Source: Stenocarpella maydis (Eukaryota; Ascomycota; Sordariomycetes; Diaporthales; Diaporthaceae). From it: 64,000 bases of DNA. The notes below the pieces were generated by a model, which had not been told where the DNA came from, did not search any database, and saw nothing but the letters and a program-made list of their open reading frames with translations. Both the position numbers and the translations under genes were made by a program. The DNA lies in assembly GCA_002270565.1 (NCBI GenBank), contig NQMI01000071.1, positions 1 through 64,000 on the forward strand, given 5' to 3'. Positions 11,751 to 22,456 of this stretch are shown one piece after another. Every line of letters starts with the position of its first letter. Position 1 is the stretch's first letter.

Positions 11751-12350
11751 GAGCGAATACTTTGAGGTCATCGATGCTTTTCGCAGAGGGCGGAAGCAGA
11801 TAGCCGGGGTACACAATCCGGTGTGAGGCGGTCATTTTTGCCACATGCTAGGCACGGCACACAAGGTACGGCTTATGATTAAGCCAAGGACGGTCACCAA
11901 AGCATCGTATTCTTGTTTGGGGAGAATGTGGTAGTGGAGTTAGCATTGTGGCAGGACTCGAGGTGATGATAATATGCTGAATTGAAGTGCTACATGTTGG
12001 ATGAGCCAAGTTCCAACATGTGTTTTAAGCCTTGCACAATCAGGCCTCGGAGGAAGATCTCGTCTCTTCTGGGATGCGATTCTTGCTGCTCTTTCCACCA
12101 CTGCTTCGTCTTCTAGACAGCTACAGCAGGATGGTGCCAAGGTGAGCACCTACATATGCAGGTAAACATTAATAGTACGGAGTACTACAGGGGACCATGT
12201 CGACGATAAGCAGCCGATAACCTTAAATTATTTTTAGCCGCACCGGTCGGCGGAACAGTCGCTTTATTCGCGTCATTTTCCAAGACCCGGGTAAGATCAG
12301 ATGAGAATTGTGAGAGTTTTGCTTCTACCATACACGCCCCGCCAGAAAAC
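11751..12350. other. Intergenic region upstream of the CobW-like gene
   Basis: 600 bp holding the 3' end of the small gene and the promoter of the GTPase gene. No further gene or RNA seen. Confidence 0.5.
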
Positions 12351-13513
12351 ATGGCGCCCATCCAAATCACCATCATTACGGGCTTCCTCGGCTCGGGCAA
12401 GACCACGCTCATCCTCAACCTCATCCCGCAGCTAAAAGCTGCCAACCCGGACTACAAGCTCGCCCTTCTCAAGAATGAATTTGGCGACCTCGCCGTCGAC
12501 TCACAGCTCGCATCGTCCAACGCCATATCCGGCGTGCGTGAGATGCTCAACGGCTGCATATGCTGCAACCTTGTCGGCCAGCTCGGCGAGGCCCTGAAGG
12601 AGCTGCAGGCCCAGGTGACACCGGACCGGATCGTCATCGAGACATCAGGCTCAGCGTTCCCCGCAACTCTTGCCATGGAAGTCAACCGCCTGGCCCGACA
12701 AACAGGACAATATGCCCTGGATGGCGTTGTGAGCGTGATCGACGTGGAGAATTGGAAGGGGTACGAGGACACGAGCGTCACGGCGAGATTGCAGGCCAAA
12801 TATACCGACTTGATCGTATTTAACAAGTACACAACACTCACTGCCTATCATCTACAAATCCCAGCGGTGCCAGGACTAATGTTGTCAACAGGTGGGAGAA
12901 CTGCGATGAGCGGAGATTTGACGAGTGCCTGGACCGCGTTGGCGACCTCGAGGTCCAGACAGCGTGGGTAAAGAGCAACAAGGGCCAAGTGCCGATGAAG
13001 CTCGTCTTCGGAATCGATGGTGGGCTGGCCCAATCCCTGACGGACGAGCCGAACGGGCACGCCCATGATCACGATCCCGGCCACGACGACAACCACCAGT
13101 CCGAGGTCGAGTTGCTGTCGGTCGAGCTCACTGGCCCCAAGGGCTCCACCGTCAACGCGGCAGCCCTCCAGAAGCTGCTCAAGGCGGCACAAAAGGACGA
13201 GGTCTACCGGATAAAGGCCGTCCTGTCCTCCTCATCCGCGCTGCGGGGCTCCGATGAAGATCAGGCGACCCCAACGCCGCCGCACCCCCAGAGCAGGTAC
13301 ATCTTGAACTGGGCCTTTGGGCGGTGGACCTTCACGCCTGTGCCGGAAGCGGTCCAGGAGCACGTGTCGAGCGGCCAGAAGACCCTGCGCATGACCTTGA
13401 TCCTGGCCCGGTACGAGAGCACGAAATGGAAGAAGAAGCTTGAGGTCGGGGGCCTGCTCGAGCTCGAGGGAGATGCTGCCCCGGGGCAGTTGACTGTCAC
13501 CAAGGTCGCGTAG
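12351..13513 (+). CDS. CobW/COG0523-family metal GTPase
   Basis: A G3E-family GTPase of the CobW/P47K group, which are metallochaperones or metal-insertion proteins. Two exons, 12351-12826 and 12892-13513, give 365 aa; the phase-2 intron is 65 bp with GACTAAT before CAACAG. Splicing restores the NKWE continuation of the GTP-specificity region. Visible motifs: the P-loop GFLGSGKTT at 11-19; the family CxCC metal motif (GCICC) at 68-72; IETSG in the switch region; a His/Asp-rich loop HAHDHDPGHDDNH at 215-227; and the CobW C-terminal domain ending in a basic WKKKLE stretch. The short N-terminus lacks the CPELVPIF-like motif I associate with the ZNG1 zinc-transfer subgroup, so I do not call it ZNG1. 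The metal handled is probably zinc, by inference from the family and the His-rich loop. Confidence 0.93.
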
Positions 13514-14123
13514 AATGCACCAGATGCGCAAAATTGCGACATTAGAAGCATAGAGATTCACCACATAAACAGATTCGTCGTCGCATGTAGAAATTCGTCA
13601 CAGACAATCTTGTGACATGGAAGGGATTTATCACGTAGAGATTCGTCACATAGACACCGTGGGGTGTTAAACCTTCAGATGGGTCAGGAAATGGATGTCG
13701 TGCACGCCTTATAAATCACAATATAAGAGTTCTGGGCAAGTAGCTCTATCAGTAGCAAAAAAAGGGGCCTATCATACATGTACGGTCTAGAGCCAGGCAC
13801 GGGAAGTCGCGTTACATCATTGTCAGCTGGATTCGTACGAAGCATTTTAAGAGATACCAGGTACACTCAGGTGTGGAGACAGACGTTGATGCAGTACGGC
13901 AAGCTCATGAACTGACCGATCTGCGTTGAAGAGTACTGGGAACACCCAAGTATTTGGGTCTTTGTGTTTGCGGAAGAGGTTCCGCAGCACCTTGCAAAGC
14001 GTTTTGAGGTACATTCAGGCCCTATGATATTACAGACGTAACTCAGGACCCAGATGGTCCCGAGTCACAAACTCTATATGAAAACAAAACCACCCATCCA
14101 TTGTTCCGGAAGCCCACTGTGCC
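13514..14123. other. Convergent intergenic region with degenerate ATTCGTCACA repeats
   Basis: About 600 bp between the 3' ends of two convergent genes. Between about 13548 and 13662 a degenerate unit around TAGARATTCGTCACATAGACA recurs roughly four times. The rest is unremarkable and no gene is seen. Confidence 0.55.
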
Positions 14124-14963
14124 TTAACAATAGATTAAAGAGCCAGATACGAGGGCAAACATTCCTGAAACAAGAAGCAGGGCGCGCTTCAAGGTCGGCG
14201 CGCCGGCGGTGACGTATGGGGAGCTTGCAGCATCCGTGCCGGCATTTGACTGAGGCGTGACCAGCGTCGGGGACGAGCCACCCGCCCCTCCACCGCCAGG
14301 CGCCGGTGCTGCGCCCCAGCCGGAGTCTGGAGCTGCCGGGGATGAACCCGAGCCAGAGTCCGGCGCCGACCCGGGTCCAGCGTTGTTGTTGGGAGCGAAA
14401 AGTGGAGCAGCGGCCGGGCAGTCACCTCCTGCGCCGGTGTCCGAGCCGGGGCCGCTGTCCGGGGCCGCCCCCGGAGCTGCAGCTGGAGCTGGAGGGCCGG
14501 GCCCTGGACCGCTATCCATCCCGGAGCCAGGGGCATCCGTCGCCATCGCCGGGACCGAGGGCGGCGCGGCGGTCACGCCGTTGCCGTTGATGGTGACGTC
14601 GCCCGTCTGGATCGCCTCATCGACGGGGCAGGTGATGGTCTGGGTCTTTGCCTCGCATACGTCGCATGTGACGACCGTCTTAATAAAGTTGGGCGGGATG
14701 GCTGGCCGGGTCCAGGTGGCCGGGTCGCCCGTGCAGACCGAGGTGATGGTCCATTCTGCTTGCCACTCTGAAGTTGGGCAGGCCGCCCAGGCCGGGAACA
14801 ACCACACCGTGGTGAAGGTTGGGCAGGAGGTGGTGGGCGTGGGCGTGTGCTCGTCCGGGCAGTATAACAGCGCGCTCGAGGTGAGTTGCCCGAGACTGGA
14901 GCCGACGGGTGTTAGTCTGTGCCTTTCCCCAAATGTGTATAATGACTAGACGACTCACGACAT
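14124..14963 (-). CDS. Pro/Gly/Ala-rich cell-wall-type protein with GPI-like tail
   Basis: I propose a 5-nt first coding exon (14963-14959, ATG TC), a 63-bp intron (GTGAGT, GACTAAC, CTCCAG) and a second exon 14895-14124: 258 aa beginning MSLGQLTSSALLYC. The first 100 residues carry many cysteines and the segments TCPTFTTVWLFPAW and TITSVCTGDPATW. They resemble N-terminal domains of fungal cell-surface proteins. Then follows a long low-complexity Gly/Pro/Ser/Asp region, and the C-terminus ends in a hydrophobic stretch after Lys-Arg (ALLLVSGMFALVSGSLIYC), consistent with a GPI-attachment signal. A classical signal peptide is missing from this model. A longer or different first exon is therefore possible, or secretion is unconventional. 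A TATA-like CTATATAG lies at 15207-15214. Exon 2 is well supported, exon 1 only moderately. Confidence 0.68.
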
Positions 14964-16185
14964 GTTGCCGGTGTGGTTTGTGCGACAGCCGAGTGGGCAA
15001 AACGAGAAACAAGAGACTGGGTGCGATTACTGAAACTGAGAGGTGCGAATCCTGGTCAGAAGGGCATAGCACCGCGTGGCCACTCTGGTCCGAGGTTCAA
15101 TTGGGAAGAAAGAAAAAAAGAGAGAGCCTGGTCGAGCGGGCGACCGATACAATAGGGCTGGGATGGCGAGCGATGGTCGCCCGCAAGCAGCAGTCTCATA
15201 GGGGCCTCTATATAGACAGGGCCTGGCTCGTCACGTTCGCGGCGAACGACAAACAGTCACGACATGCGCCATGTAGACGGGATGGGAGATGATGAAAGCC
15301 ACGCGAGCGCCGGAATGACGGCACACGAGGACGCATTCCCTGAGCCGGCCGCGGAATCGCAGCCGCACGCGTTCATGGCTGGAGGGTGCAGGCAGGTGGG
15401 CTCCATGCTCCGACAGATGCTGCGCTTCCAGAGCTTGCGCTCATCGACGCGAGCCCGTACTTGGGGCGCCTGCCAAAGCGCATTGAGGCTGAGTGAGACA
15501 CGCTGCGGACCCGACAATTGGCATGCCTGCGGCGTCACAAAAGTCATCTCCTGGAATTCTTTAGGTGCGTGCTTGGTAATCTCAAGAGGACAGTCACGAT
15601 ATGAAGCGCACCTGAGGTCCCAGCCCACGAACCGCCTGCGCTCTACGTTTTGAAATGTATCCCGTCATTGGCATCTGGCACCCATGGAGTAGCAGGGTGT
15701 AAGACTTCCTAATCGAGGAGCGTTAGTCTCCAAAGTATTCTCCGTAGAAGAATATGGCAACACGCCGCTGTAGAAAGCGAGGCGACGGTCGTGGCATCTT
15801 CGTGTATACTTTTTGATCTGAAGAAGAAAGGAAGAGAAAGCCAGCTGAAATTTTCGTCCGCTCGCCATGTTCAAGTAGTCGAGCCGCAGATCTCATAGGG
15901 GTGTCTGATTGGCCCGTCTCGTAGACTGTGGGGCGCTTACATACACCATGTGCCTCCAGATGTCTGGTGCGGCCAACCGGACACGGGCTCAGCCCACTGC
16001 CCGCCGAGCATCAACCTCTCCTCCGACACCGCCCCTCCACCACCAACGACTCTCTCTTGCAAAGCGACAACACCAGTACCCATTCGCCTCCTTGGCTATC
16101 GTGCTTACACCGGCTAGCCTCCTGTTTCTCAGCTCGCATTTTGACAGTAACCGGGGGCGAGGCCACTGCGGTAGTCGGATCGGCA
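14964..16185. other. Divergent intergenic region
   Basis: About 1.2 kb between the divergent cell-wall protein and FAM32A-like genes. It contains a TATA-like CTATATAG on the minus-gene side (15207-15214). No convincing gene is seen; short open frames on both strands lack any domain. Confidence 0.45.
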
Positions 16186-16551
16186 ATGCCATCCGAGGAG
16201 TACAAGTCAGCAGGCGGCGGCGCCCTTCGGATCAAGGGCGCTAAGGTCAAGAAGCATAAGAAGAAGAAGGACAAGACTTCCCTGGAGAAGAACTTGGCCG
16301 AACCGAAGAAAGAGGCGCTTCGGGAAGAGGATAGGGAAGAAGCTGAAGAGAACGACGAAGAGCCATCCAAGAGCCACAAGACAGAAGCTGAGCGGCGGTT
16401 CGAGGAGGCTCGCAGGAAGAGGCTGCTGGAGAGGGTGGAGAATACCAGGCCGGAGCTGCTCAAGACACACAAGGAGCGCGTCGAAGAGCTCAATACATAC
16501 CTGTCGAAACTTTCGGAGCACCACGACATGCCCAAGATCGGTCCTGGCTAA
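16186..16551 (+). CDS. FAM32A-like protein (DUF1754)
   Basis: A 121-aa Lys/Glu-rich protein of the FAM32A/DUF1754 family. Human FAM32A is a late spliceosome component that helps exon ligation. The N-terminus has the family GGALRIKG patch, then a Lys-rich nuclear-localisation-like stretch (KVKKHKKKKDK), an acidic linker, and the C-terminal signature: TEAERRFEEARRKRLLERV, then THKERVEELN, then a final SEHHDMPKIGPG. In FAM32A the tail after the DMPK motif inserts into the spliceosome core. The frame stays open upstream for over 80 codons, but the ATG of MPSEEYKS matches the family N-terminus. No intron. Length is close to the animal homologue (about 112 aa). Confidence 0.92.
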   Translation: MPSEEYKSAGGGALRIKGAKVKKHKKKKDKTSLEKNLAEPKKEALREEDREEAEENDEEPSKSHKTEAERRFEEARRKRLLERVENTRPELLKTHKERVEELNTYLSKLSEHHDMPKIGPG

Positions 16552-18666
16552 GGACAAGAATCCAAGATGCCAAGCCCTGCGGGAGGACCAGTCAGCCCAG
16601 GTTCGGCAGGCATATCGATGCCGCTGTTTTCCCTCTTCACGTCATTTTTGACATCGGGCCCCTCCGCCTCGTCACCTTGGACTGCTCACTTCATCAGGCT
16701 GTGGTACAAAGGCCCGGCAATCCGACCGCTTGAGGGACCTGCGTGACCGTCAACTCTTGGGTGGCCAACCTGAGGCGGACAATGACCCCCTGTCGACGAT
16801 ATCGGTACCGCTGCCAACACCATCGTGCTCCCCAGAAGGGCTCCTGGGATAAATCACGTGCAGCACAGGTGTAGGGTACAGGAGTTCGTGCACACGGTCC
16901 TACCATGCTAGACTTTGAATCTGCCGATCAAGCCTCTTAGACTTCAGAAGGCAGGGCTTTTATTCCCTACTAGAGATACCCATACACAACTACGTTCCTA
17001 CCGCACAAGTCCTCTTCATGCGATCCGTCCCGCTGGACCAAACCTGACGAAACTCCGCTGCAGTCATAATTACCAACAAAGAAAAGGACTGAAGCTCCCT
17101 TCTTGCTATACTACTTGGACGCCGCAACCTTTCAGCCAGCGAGCGGCTATACCACGCTATGATGCTGTTCCAAAACCCACCGGCCATGGCCGCGTTGAAC
17201 CTGCCACGCAGCCAGCCATAGTTGACTTTGACGGCCGACAGGGTGATGTGTATGGGCATCATCTCCTGCCGAGCACGCTCCTTTGTCCCACAGGGGGCCA
17301 ATATGGGCCAAGAATAGGAGACCAGGTTGGGGGGGGGGCGCCTGGTGTGGAAATTTACGATGAGGTCGGCCCGTAGCCTGAAACTTGGCGTTCAGAAGGC
17401 GCCGCGAGGGCCGAGAGCGGAGCGGACAAGATGAGGCCCAGGGCACTGGGGAGGAGCACCATCACGATGCCGAGGAAGACCACGGCGAAGCAGTTGTGCT
17501 GGCGGAAGAGGCGAGTGACGGCCATCGCTGAGGTGATAGTGTCCTGGACTGGTGTGGCGATCAAGAGGGTTGACAAGTTTTGCTGGGCATTTCTCAGCAG
17601 GACAGGAGAGAGGGAAAAGGCACTCGAGGACCATACTTGGTAATAGACGGGCCCCATATGTATTTCCCAACACCATCAATGAAAACATGTCGTCTATCCT
17701 TACCTAGTCGTGATTTTTCTGCATCATAATATGCTGATTTTGTTGAGACCGCCGTTTGAGCCCAGTACTCACGCATAATTCGACAGAGCTGGCCCAGCGC
17801 ACCCCTCTTCATCTGACTCGACTTCCGTGAGCAAAGTTCCTGTGTTAGTGGAAGTCACGGCTATGAAGCTGTCAGGAACGGGAAGAGCTTCGGCAGCAGT
17901 CATGACTGACATGCTGAGCCCGAAGACGGCTGGATCCCAAGGGTTATCGTCTACCTCCCGAAAGGGGTATTTTGTAGCTCACTTCCCAATAGATCTCTTC
18001 CCAATCGGGAACAGGCAGCCGGCGTATCTCGCGAGCAGTCAGAACGACACTGACAATGAATCGGAACTCATCGCACTAGGCGTACCCTTTGATGCAGGGC
18101 CGCCCATACCTGGGCAGTCCTGGAGCTGGGCCGTGTCCCTTGTCCGGTGTCTGCTGGTTGTAGGCTGGAGCATACCAAAACTGTGCTAGCCCGACAGCAA
18201 GCTCCTGTCATAGGTACGCTCGGGCAGGATTCTAAGAGCTAACGTCATGGAGGCAGAGCGAGCGAGCGTATGGTGTGGATTTCCGACATATCTGTCTGAA
18301 CCCCTCGGTTCCCTATGTCGCTGTCCCCTTTTGTCTTTGCTCCTTCTATGGTCATGATTTGCGCGCTTTCCCTTTTTTTTCTTTGTTTCCGCGCTGGCTC
18401 TAACGCTTAATGGTTATTCTTCCCAAATCAAAACTGAAGGAGTGGCCTGATACTGTTGCGCCGTATCCCGCTGTGCCCCAATGACGCTATGCAAATGCTG
18501 TGCAAGCCGCAGAGTGATAATCATACCTGCGAGACAAAAATCCAACGCTGAAAACAAAGGGCCAGGACAGCCTGTATTATCCTGATTACACCGCCTCGGC
18601 TGAAGTGCGGGGGATCGCGTAGCTAGACTCGACTCCAGCACCGTCCCCTCGATCAAGATCAAATTA
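16552..18666. other. Intergenic region with one doubtful spliced gene
   Basis: About 2.1 kb after the FAM32A-like gene. The only candidate is the doubtful minus-strand spliced gene listed separately. Otherwise I see ordinary GC-moderate DNA and a G9 run at about 17330-17338. Confidence 0.4.
17355..17919 (-). CDS. Doubtful multi-exon gene with one membrane helix
   Basis: Several frame-open blocks on the minus strand could be exons of one gene, but I cannot build a model I trust. One block near 17919-17800 reads MSVMTAAEALPVPDSFIAV and ends at a GTGAGT donor. A second, about 17650-17358, carries TPVQDTITSAMAVTRLF and a hydrophobic segment (CFAVVFLGIVMVLLPSALG), then stops. Possible earlier blocks reach 18180 (FWYAPAYNQQTPDKG). 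A third block at 17240-17010 (TLSAVKVNYGWLRGRF) would need another splice. The plus strand is also open over 17827-18189, so this may be chance. I recognise no family. It could equally be a decaying membrane-protein gene. Confidence 0.25.
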
Positions 18667-20089
18667 CTACCACAAAAACAACCAGAGTCCTGCGAACAGC
18701 GTGGCGGCGCCTGGGAGGGATGATCCCGCAGCAGGAGCGGCATTTGTCTGCAGGCTTGCGGCCGGGCGGGTCGTTGAGCCGTCCGTCGGCTCCGCATCAA
18801 CGTAGGAGTATGAGGTTTGTGTCACGACCGAGATGCCCCCGTCCGGCATGGTTGACGTGAATGTGGTGGTCACTTTCGTCGATGAGGGCGAGGCTCTAGT
18901 CCTGCTCGTGGATGAGGCCGCGGTAGGGCTCGCCCTGGAGGTGTCCAGGGTAGTGCCTTGTGATGTCGCTTGTGCTGCCAAGCATGTCAGTCAAGTCTGT
19001 CCAAGGTTCGGAGATGCAAGCCTCTGGCTCCTTCCCCAAATTTCTACTAGTACAGTAAACATCACAGATAACGCAAGGCAAAGCAGACAGAACTGGAGCC
19101 TGAAGGGTGTCCGGAAGTCCGTGGCACCAGCACGCCGCGCGTGGCAAATAACACGTTGACATACCAGATTCGGTGACAGTCAACGTTACTCTGGACACAC
19201 TAGGGGATTCACCAGCACTGGTGGATGAGGAGGAGGACTCGGGGTTTGAAGCAGACGGCTTTGGGGTGGCAGATAAAGATGGAGAAGAGGCAGACTGACT
19301 TGGAGAAGTAACAGTCGGGGTTGACGAGCCAACGGAGACGCTCGTCTGTTGAGAAGTGGACGAAGACGGCGAGGATGACGGCGCTGGGGCAGAGGCAACT
19401 GGGACAGACGTAGAAGGAGAAATGACTTGGGACGTACCAGAAGAAGCAGCAGTTTCTGAGGGAGTAGGAGTTTGGACAGCTGTAACGGTCTGGGTGGCCT
19501 GGTCTTGGGTCTGCACGGTCGTTTGCGTCTGGACCACAGTCGAGGTCTCAACGCTCCGCTCAACGCTGGCAGACGTCGGGGTGGTAGCGGCAGTTGTTGT
19601 GGTCTGGCTTGTTGGGGTGTGGAGAGTGGTGGTAGCCACGGTGGACTCAGACGAGAGGGTTGTCACAGCAGTGGTGACGGCGGTCGAGACAGTTGTGTTG
19701 CTGTCCTGGCGTTTGGCGATATGCGAGTCCCGGTGGCGGTACCGCTCAGGCACATATTTCCCCAGGAGCTCACGGAGAGACTCGGCCGAATTAGAGGCTA
19801 GCAAAGACGACAGCGAGGAGTGCTCAACGTTGACCATGGCGTGGTCCACGCTGGCAGCATCCTTGTGACAGTCTGCCCTGCCCTGGTGGGCCGAGGCAAG
19901 ACCCAGGGCTACCATACAGCACACCAACAGTGCCAGCAGGAGTTTCCGTCCAGAACCCATGGTTGGTCGTCGTCGGTCCGTGTGCGGTACAGCTTGGCGA
20001 TTTGTCTCCCTCAGGGTGTGCTTCTCCTGGATGTCCTGGGCCAGTCCTGTTCCAAGAGCTTCGACATCGTTCTCTTTTGACGTAGCCAT
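18667..20089 (-). CDS. Ser/Thr-rich mucin-like surface protein with GPI-type tail
   Basis: Two exons, 20089-19165 and 18974-18667, joined in phase 1 over a 190-bp intron (GTATGT...GGCAG) give 410 aa from MATSKENDV. A second in-frame start at 19960 (MGSGRKLLLALLVCCMVALG) would give 367 aa with a good signal peptide. The first start would make that helix an internal signal anchor. After the helix come about 75 residues of ordinary sequence with KRQ (a possible Kex2-type site), then about 200 residues dominated by Ser, Thr, Val and Gln (TTVQTQDQATQT-like repeats), expected to be heavily O-glycosylated. The C-terminus (AAGSSLPGAATLFAGLWLFLW) is a good GPI signal. This is a cell-wall or plasma-membrane mucin of unknown specific role. 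The secreted, GPI-linked reading favours the 19960 start; the 20089 ATG has the stronger Kozak context. Confidence 0.78.
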
Positions 20090-21136
20090 GGCGGCTGGGG
20101 AGGAGAGTGTTGAAGAAGAAGGGAGAGTATGGGGCGGGTGCTGCAGGATAGACAAGACGATGGGGAGGCCAGCGGGAGAGATATGCAGTAGTTGCAGGCG
20201 CCGGGCGGAAGAGAAGTGCCGCCGAAGTGGAACCGCCACAGGTGAGGAGGGAGCCTCAGGGAGAAACAAAAGCGGACGATCAGCGAGCGGCTTCTCTTGG
20301 TGTCTCAAGGTGCATGTTGGGGCCAGTGGACATGCGGTTGCAGTGTGGTGCGAATTATGATGTCGGAGGGTGGGCTTGTACTCCAGTAATAACGAGCGTG
20401 GGCTGCGCGTGTGCGTGTGCGTGGGAGTGAGCGGTAGGGGTGCCAGGGTGCGGATACAGGAACAGGAAACAGAGGCCGGAAAACTCTCGCAGGCCCTCTG
20501 TCAAGTTCCAAGGTGGGCCCAGCTAAGCTCCAGGATGGTGGATAAGCGTTGCGCTGGCGCTGCCCAGGGAGCCAAGATGGGAAGCCCGGTTGTGAAGGCG
20601 ACCGGACGGGTTCCTGGATGAGACGCTGCAACGCCAGAAACGCCAGGGACTGTGGGACCGGACGAGACGATCTGGAGGTCCAGGGCAAGGTCCGTGGCGA
20701 CGAGGATTGAGTTTGACCGGGCCCCACAGGATAGCAGGCAGAAAGGTATCTACACTGCTAGTGTGGTGTCAGTCGTAGGTTCTGGACCCTGAGCAAGTGT
20801 CAGTTGTTGAGCCCGTCGACGATGAGGCCTCTCGGGGTGGGACGAAGCACATAAGCAAGCGCAGAATGTCTAGCGTAGTGTAGAGGAATCCCCTACGTAG
20901 TGTATTTGCTGACTGGGCTATGAGACTAGCATGTGGGAGACAGACCAGCATGCATGCGAGGGGATGTTGGCGCATATAAAGACTTATACCTCTAGGTGGA
21001 CTAGTAGGGAAGAGGCCTCATCAATCGCGAAGCTTCCTTAGCCACCGAGCAGCCGCAGACCAGGCTCGGAGCTGGCAAGATAGCGGCACGGGTGACTGGT
21101 ACGGGGCGACTGTGCGTGAAGCCAAGCATGGATCAC

Positions 21137-21170
21137 GAGGGAGGAGGGAGGAGGAGGAGGAGGAGGAGGA
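21137..21170 (+). repeat. GAG/GGA trinucleotide repeat
   Basis: About ten purine triplets (GAGGAGG...), with CCTCC on the other strand. Confidence 0.85.
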
Positions 21171-21437
21171 GCAAAGAGGAGGCTGATGCGAGCCGTGCTG
21201 ATCACTCCCGGGTGGACAGGGTGGGAGCTGCTGGTGGCAGGGATCACTGATGTACACTACACGGAGAGAGGACCGTCCCATCGTCACAATCCTACCCGAG
21301 ACAGGGTTGCGCAAGACGTACTGTACGGACTGTCTCCAACAGTAGTGTAAAGTGCAGGCGTACAATCAGTAGCACCGGCAAAGGGCAGCCACACCGAGGC
21401 GAGGTAGACCATTGCACCATGCACACCATGCGGGATG

Positions 21438-21473
21438 CAAGCCCCAAGCCCCAAGCTCCAAGCTCCAAGCTCG
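21438..21473 (+). repeat. 7-bp tandem repeat CAAGCYC
   Basis: Five consecutive imperfect copies of CAAGCCC / CAAGCTC. Confidence 0.85.
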
Positions 21474-22430
21474 AGCCCATACAGGCGGCTGCAGGATGCA
21501 ACCTGCCTGCAGCAGCTCAGTGAGAGACAAAAAAAAAAACCTTGGTATACTCTGCGCCTCAGTAGGCCCCGCCCGGGGCTGCTCGACGGTCTGTGCCAAC
21601 CCAGACTCCCACCTGGGCATCATCATCTCCTGGACTCCTGGACCTGTCCACTCCGTTCTATCCTACGTACATACACTACTTCGTACCGTACTAACCATCC
21701 CCACGCATGCATCCCTGCTTTCTCGCGACATTCCAGGACAAGGGAAGGGAGGCAGGGAGGGAGGCAAAGCTGTCACCAGGTTCACCTCGAGTGTATATAG
21801 TTACTATGTTTGTTATATTCCTTTTTTATGATCATTACGGTACTCCCACCCACACATCTACTGTGGGCAATCGGCAATGCAACCAGCAATACAAAAGGCC
21901 ATCACGTCGTCTCGTCAATGCTTTCGTATCCGGCACGACACGGTGACGTATCCAACCACAGTCTTTCGACTTGGTCCCGCACGCAGAAACACGTTGCCCG
22001 TCGTATCGCAGCCCACATCACGCCGCAAGGCCGCAGCGTGCTGACGAATTGGCCGCGGGCCGTGGCGAGATAAGCTGCAGACTCTGTTTGTGTCTGCATC
22101 TGTGGTTAGCAACATCGTGGGCTGTTTCAGAGCCCGCTCCAAGCGTCGCCAGAGTGTGCCTCGTATTCACCACGCCCATCACCAGCAAACCCCCCGTCCA
22201 GACAGCCAGATAGGCACTTGGCTTCTCGACATGCTCACGCTTCTGCACGCCCTAATGTGGACTCCAGCACGGTGGCGGGTAGGTCCTTGACGGTAAAAGC
22301 AATCGACATGTCTTTTTTTGCCCCCCCCCCCCCCGCGTCGGCCATGACATGTGAGATGGCCCAGTCCCTCGCCCCAGCCTGCAACTCCACTGGGCGACAC
22401 GGGCATCGGGTGTCGGCAACAGAAGGGGCT

Positions 22431-22456
22431 GTCACTACTGTCACTACTGTCACTAT
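22431..22456 (+). repeat. 9-bp tandem repeat TCACTACTG
   Basis: Nearly three copies of the 9-bp unit in a noncoding region. Confidence 0.8.

Noticed and set aside
19356..19868. Plus-strand frame rich in Val and Gly opposite the mucin gene
   Set aside because: Antisense image of the Ser/Thr-rich repeat region; low complexity.
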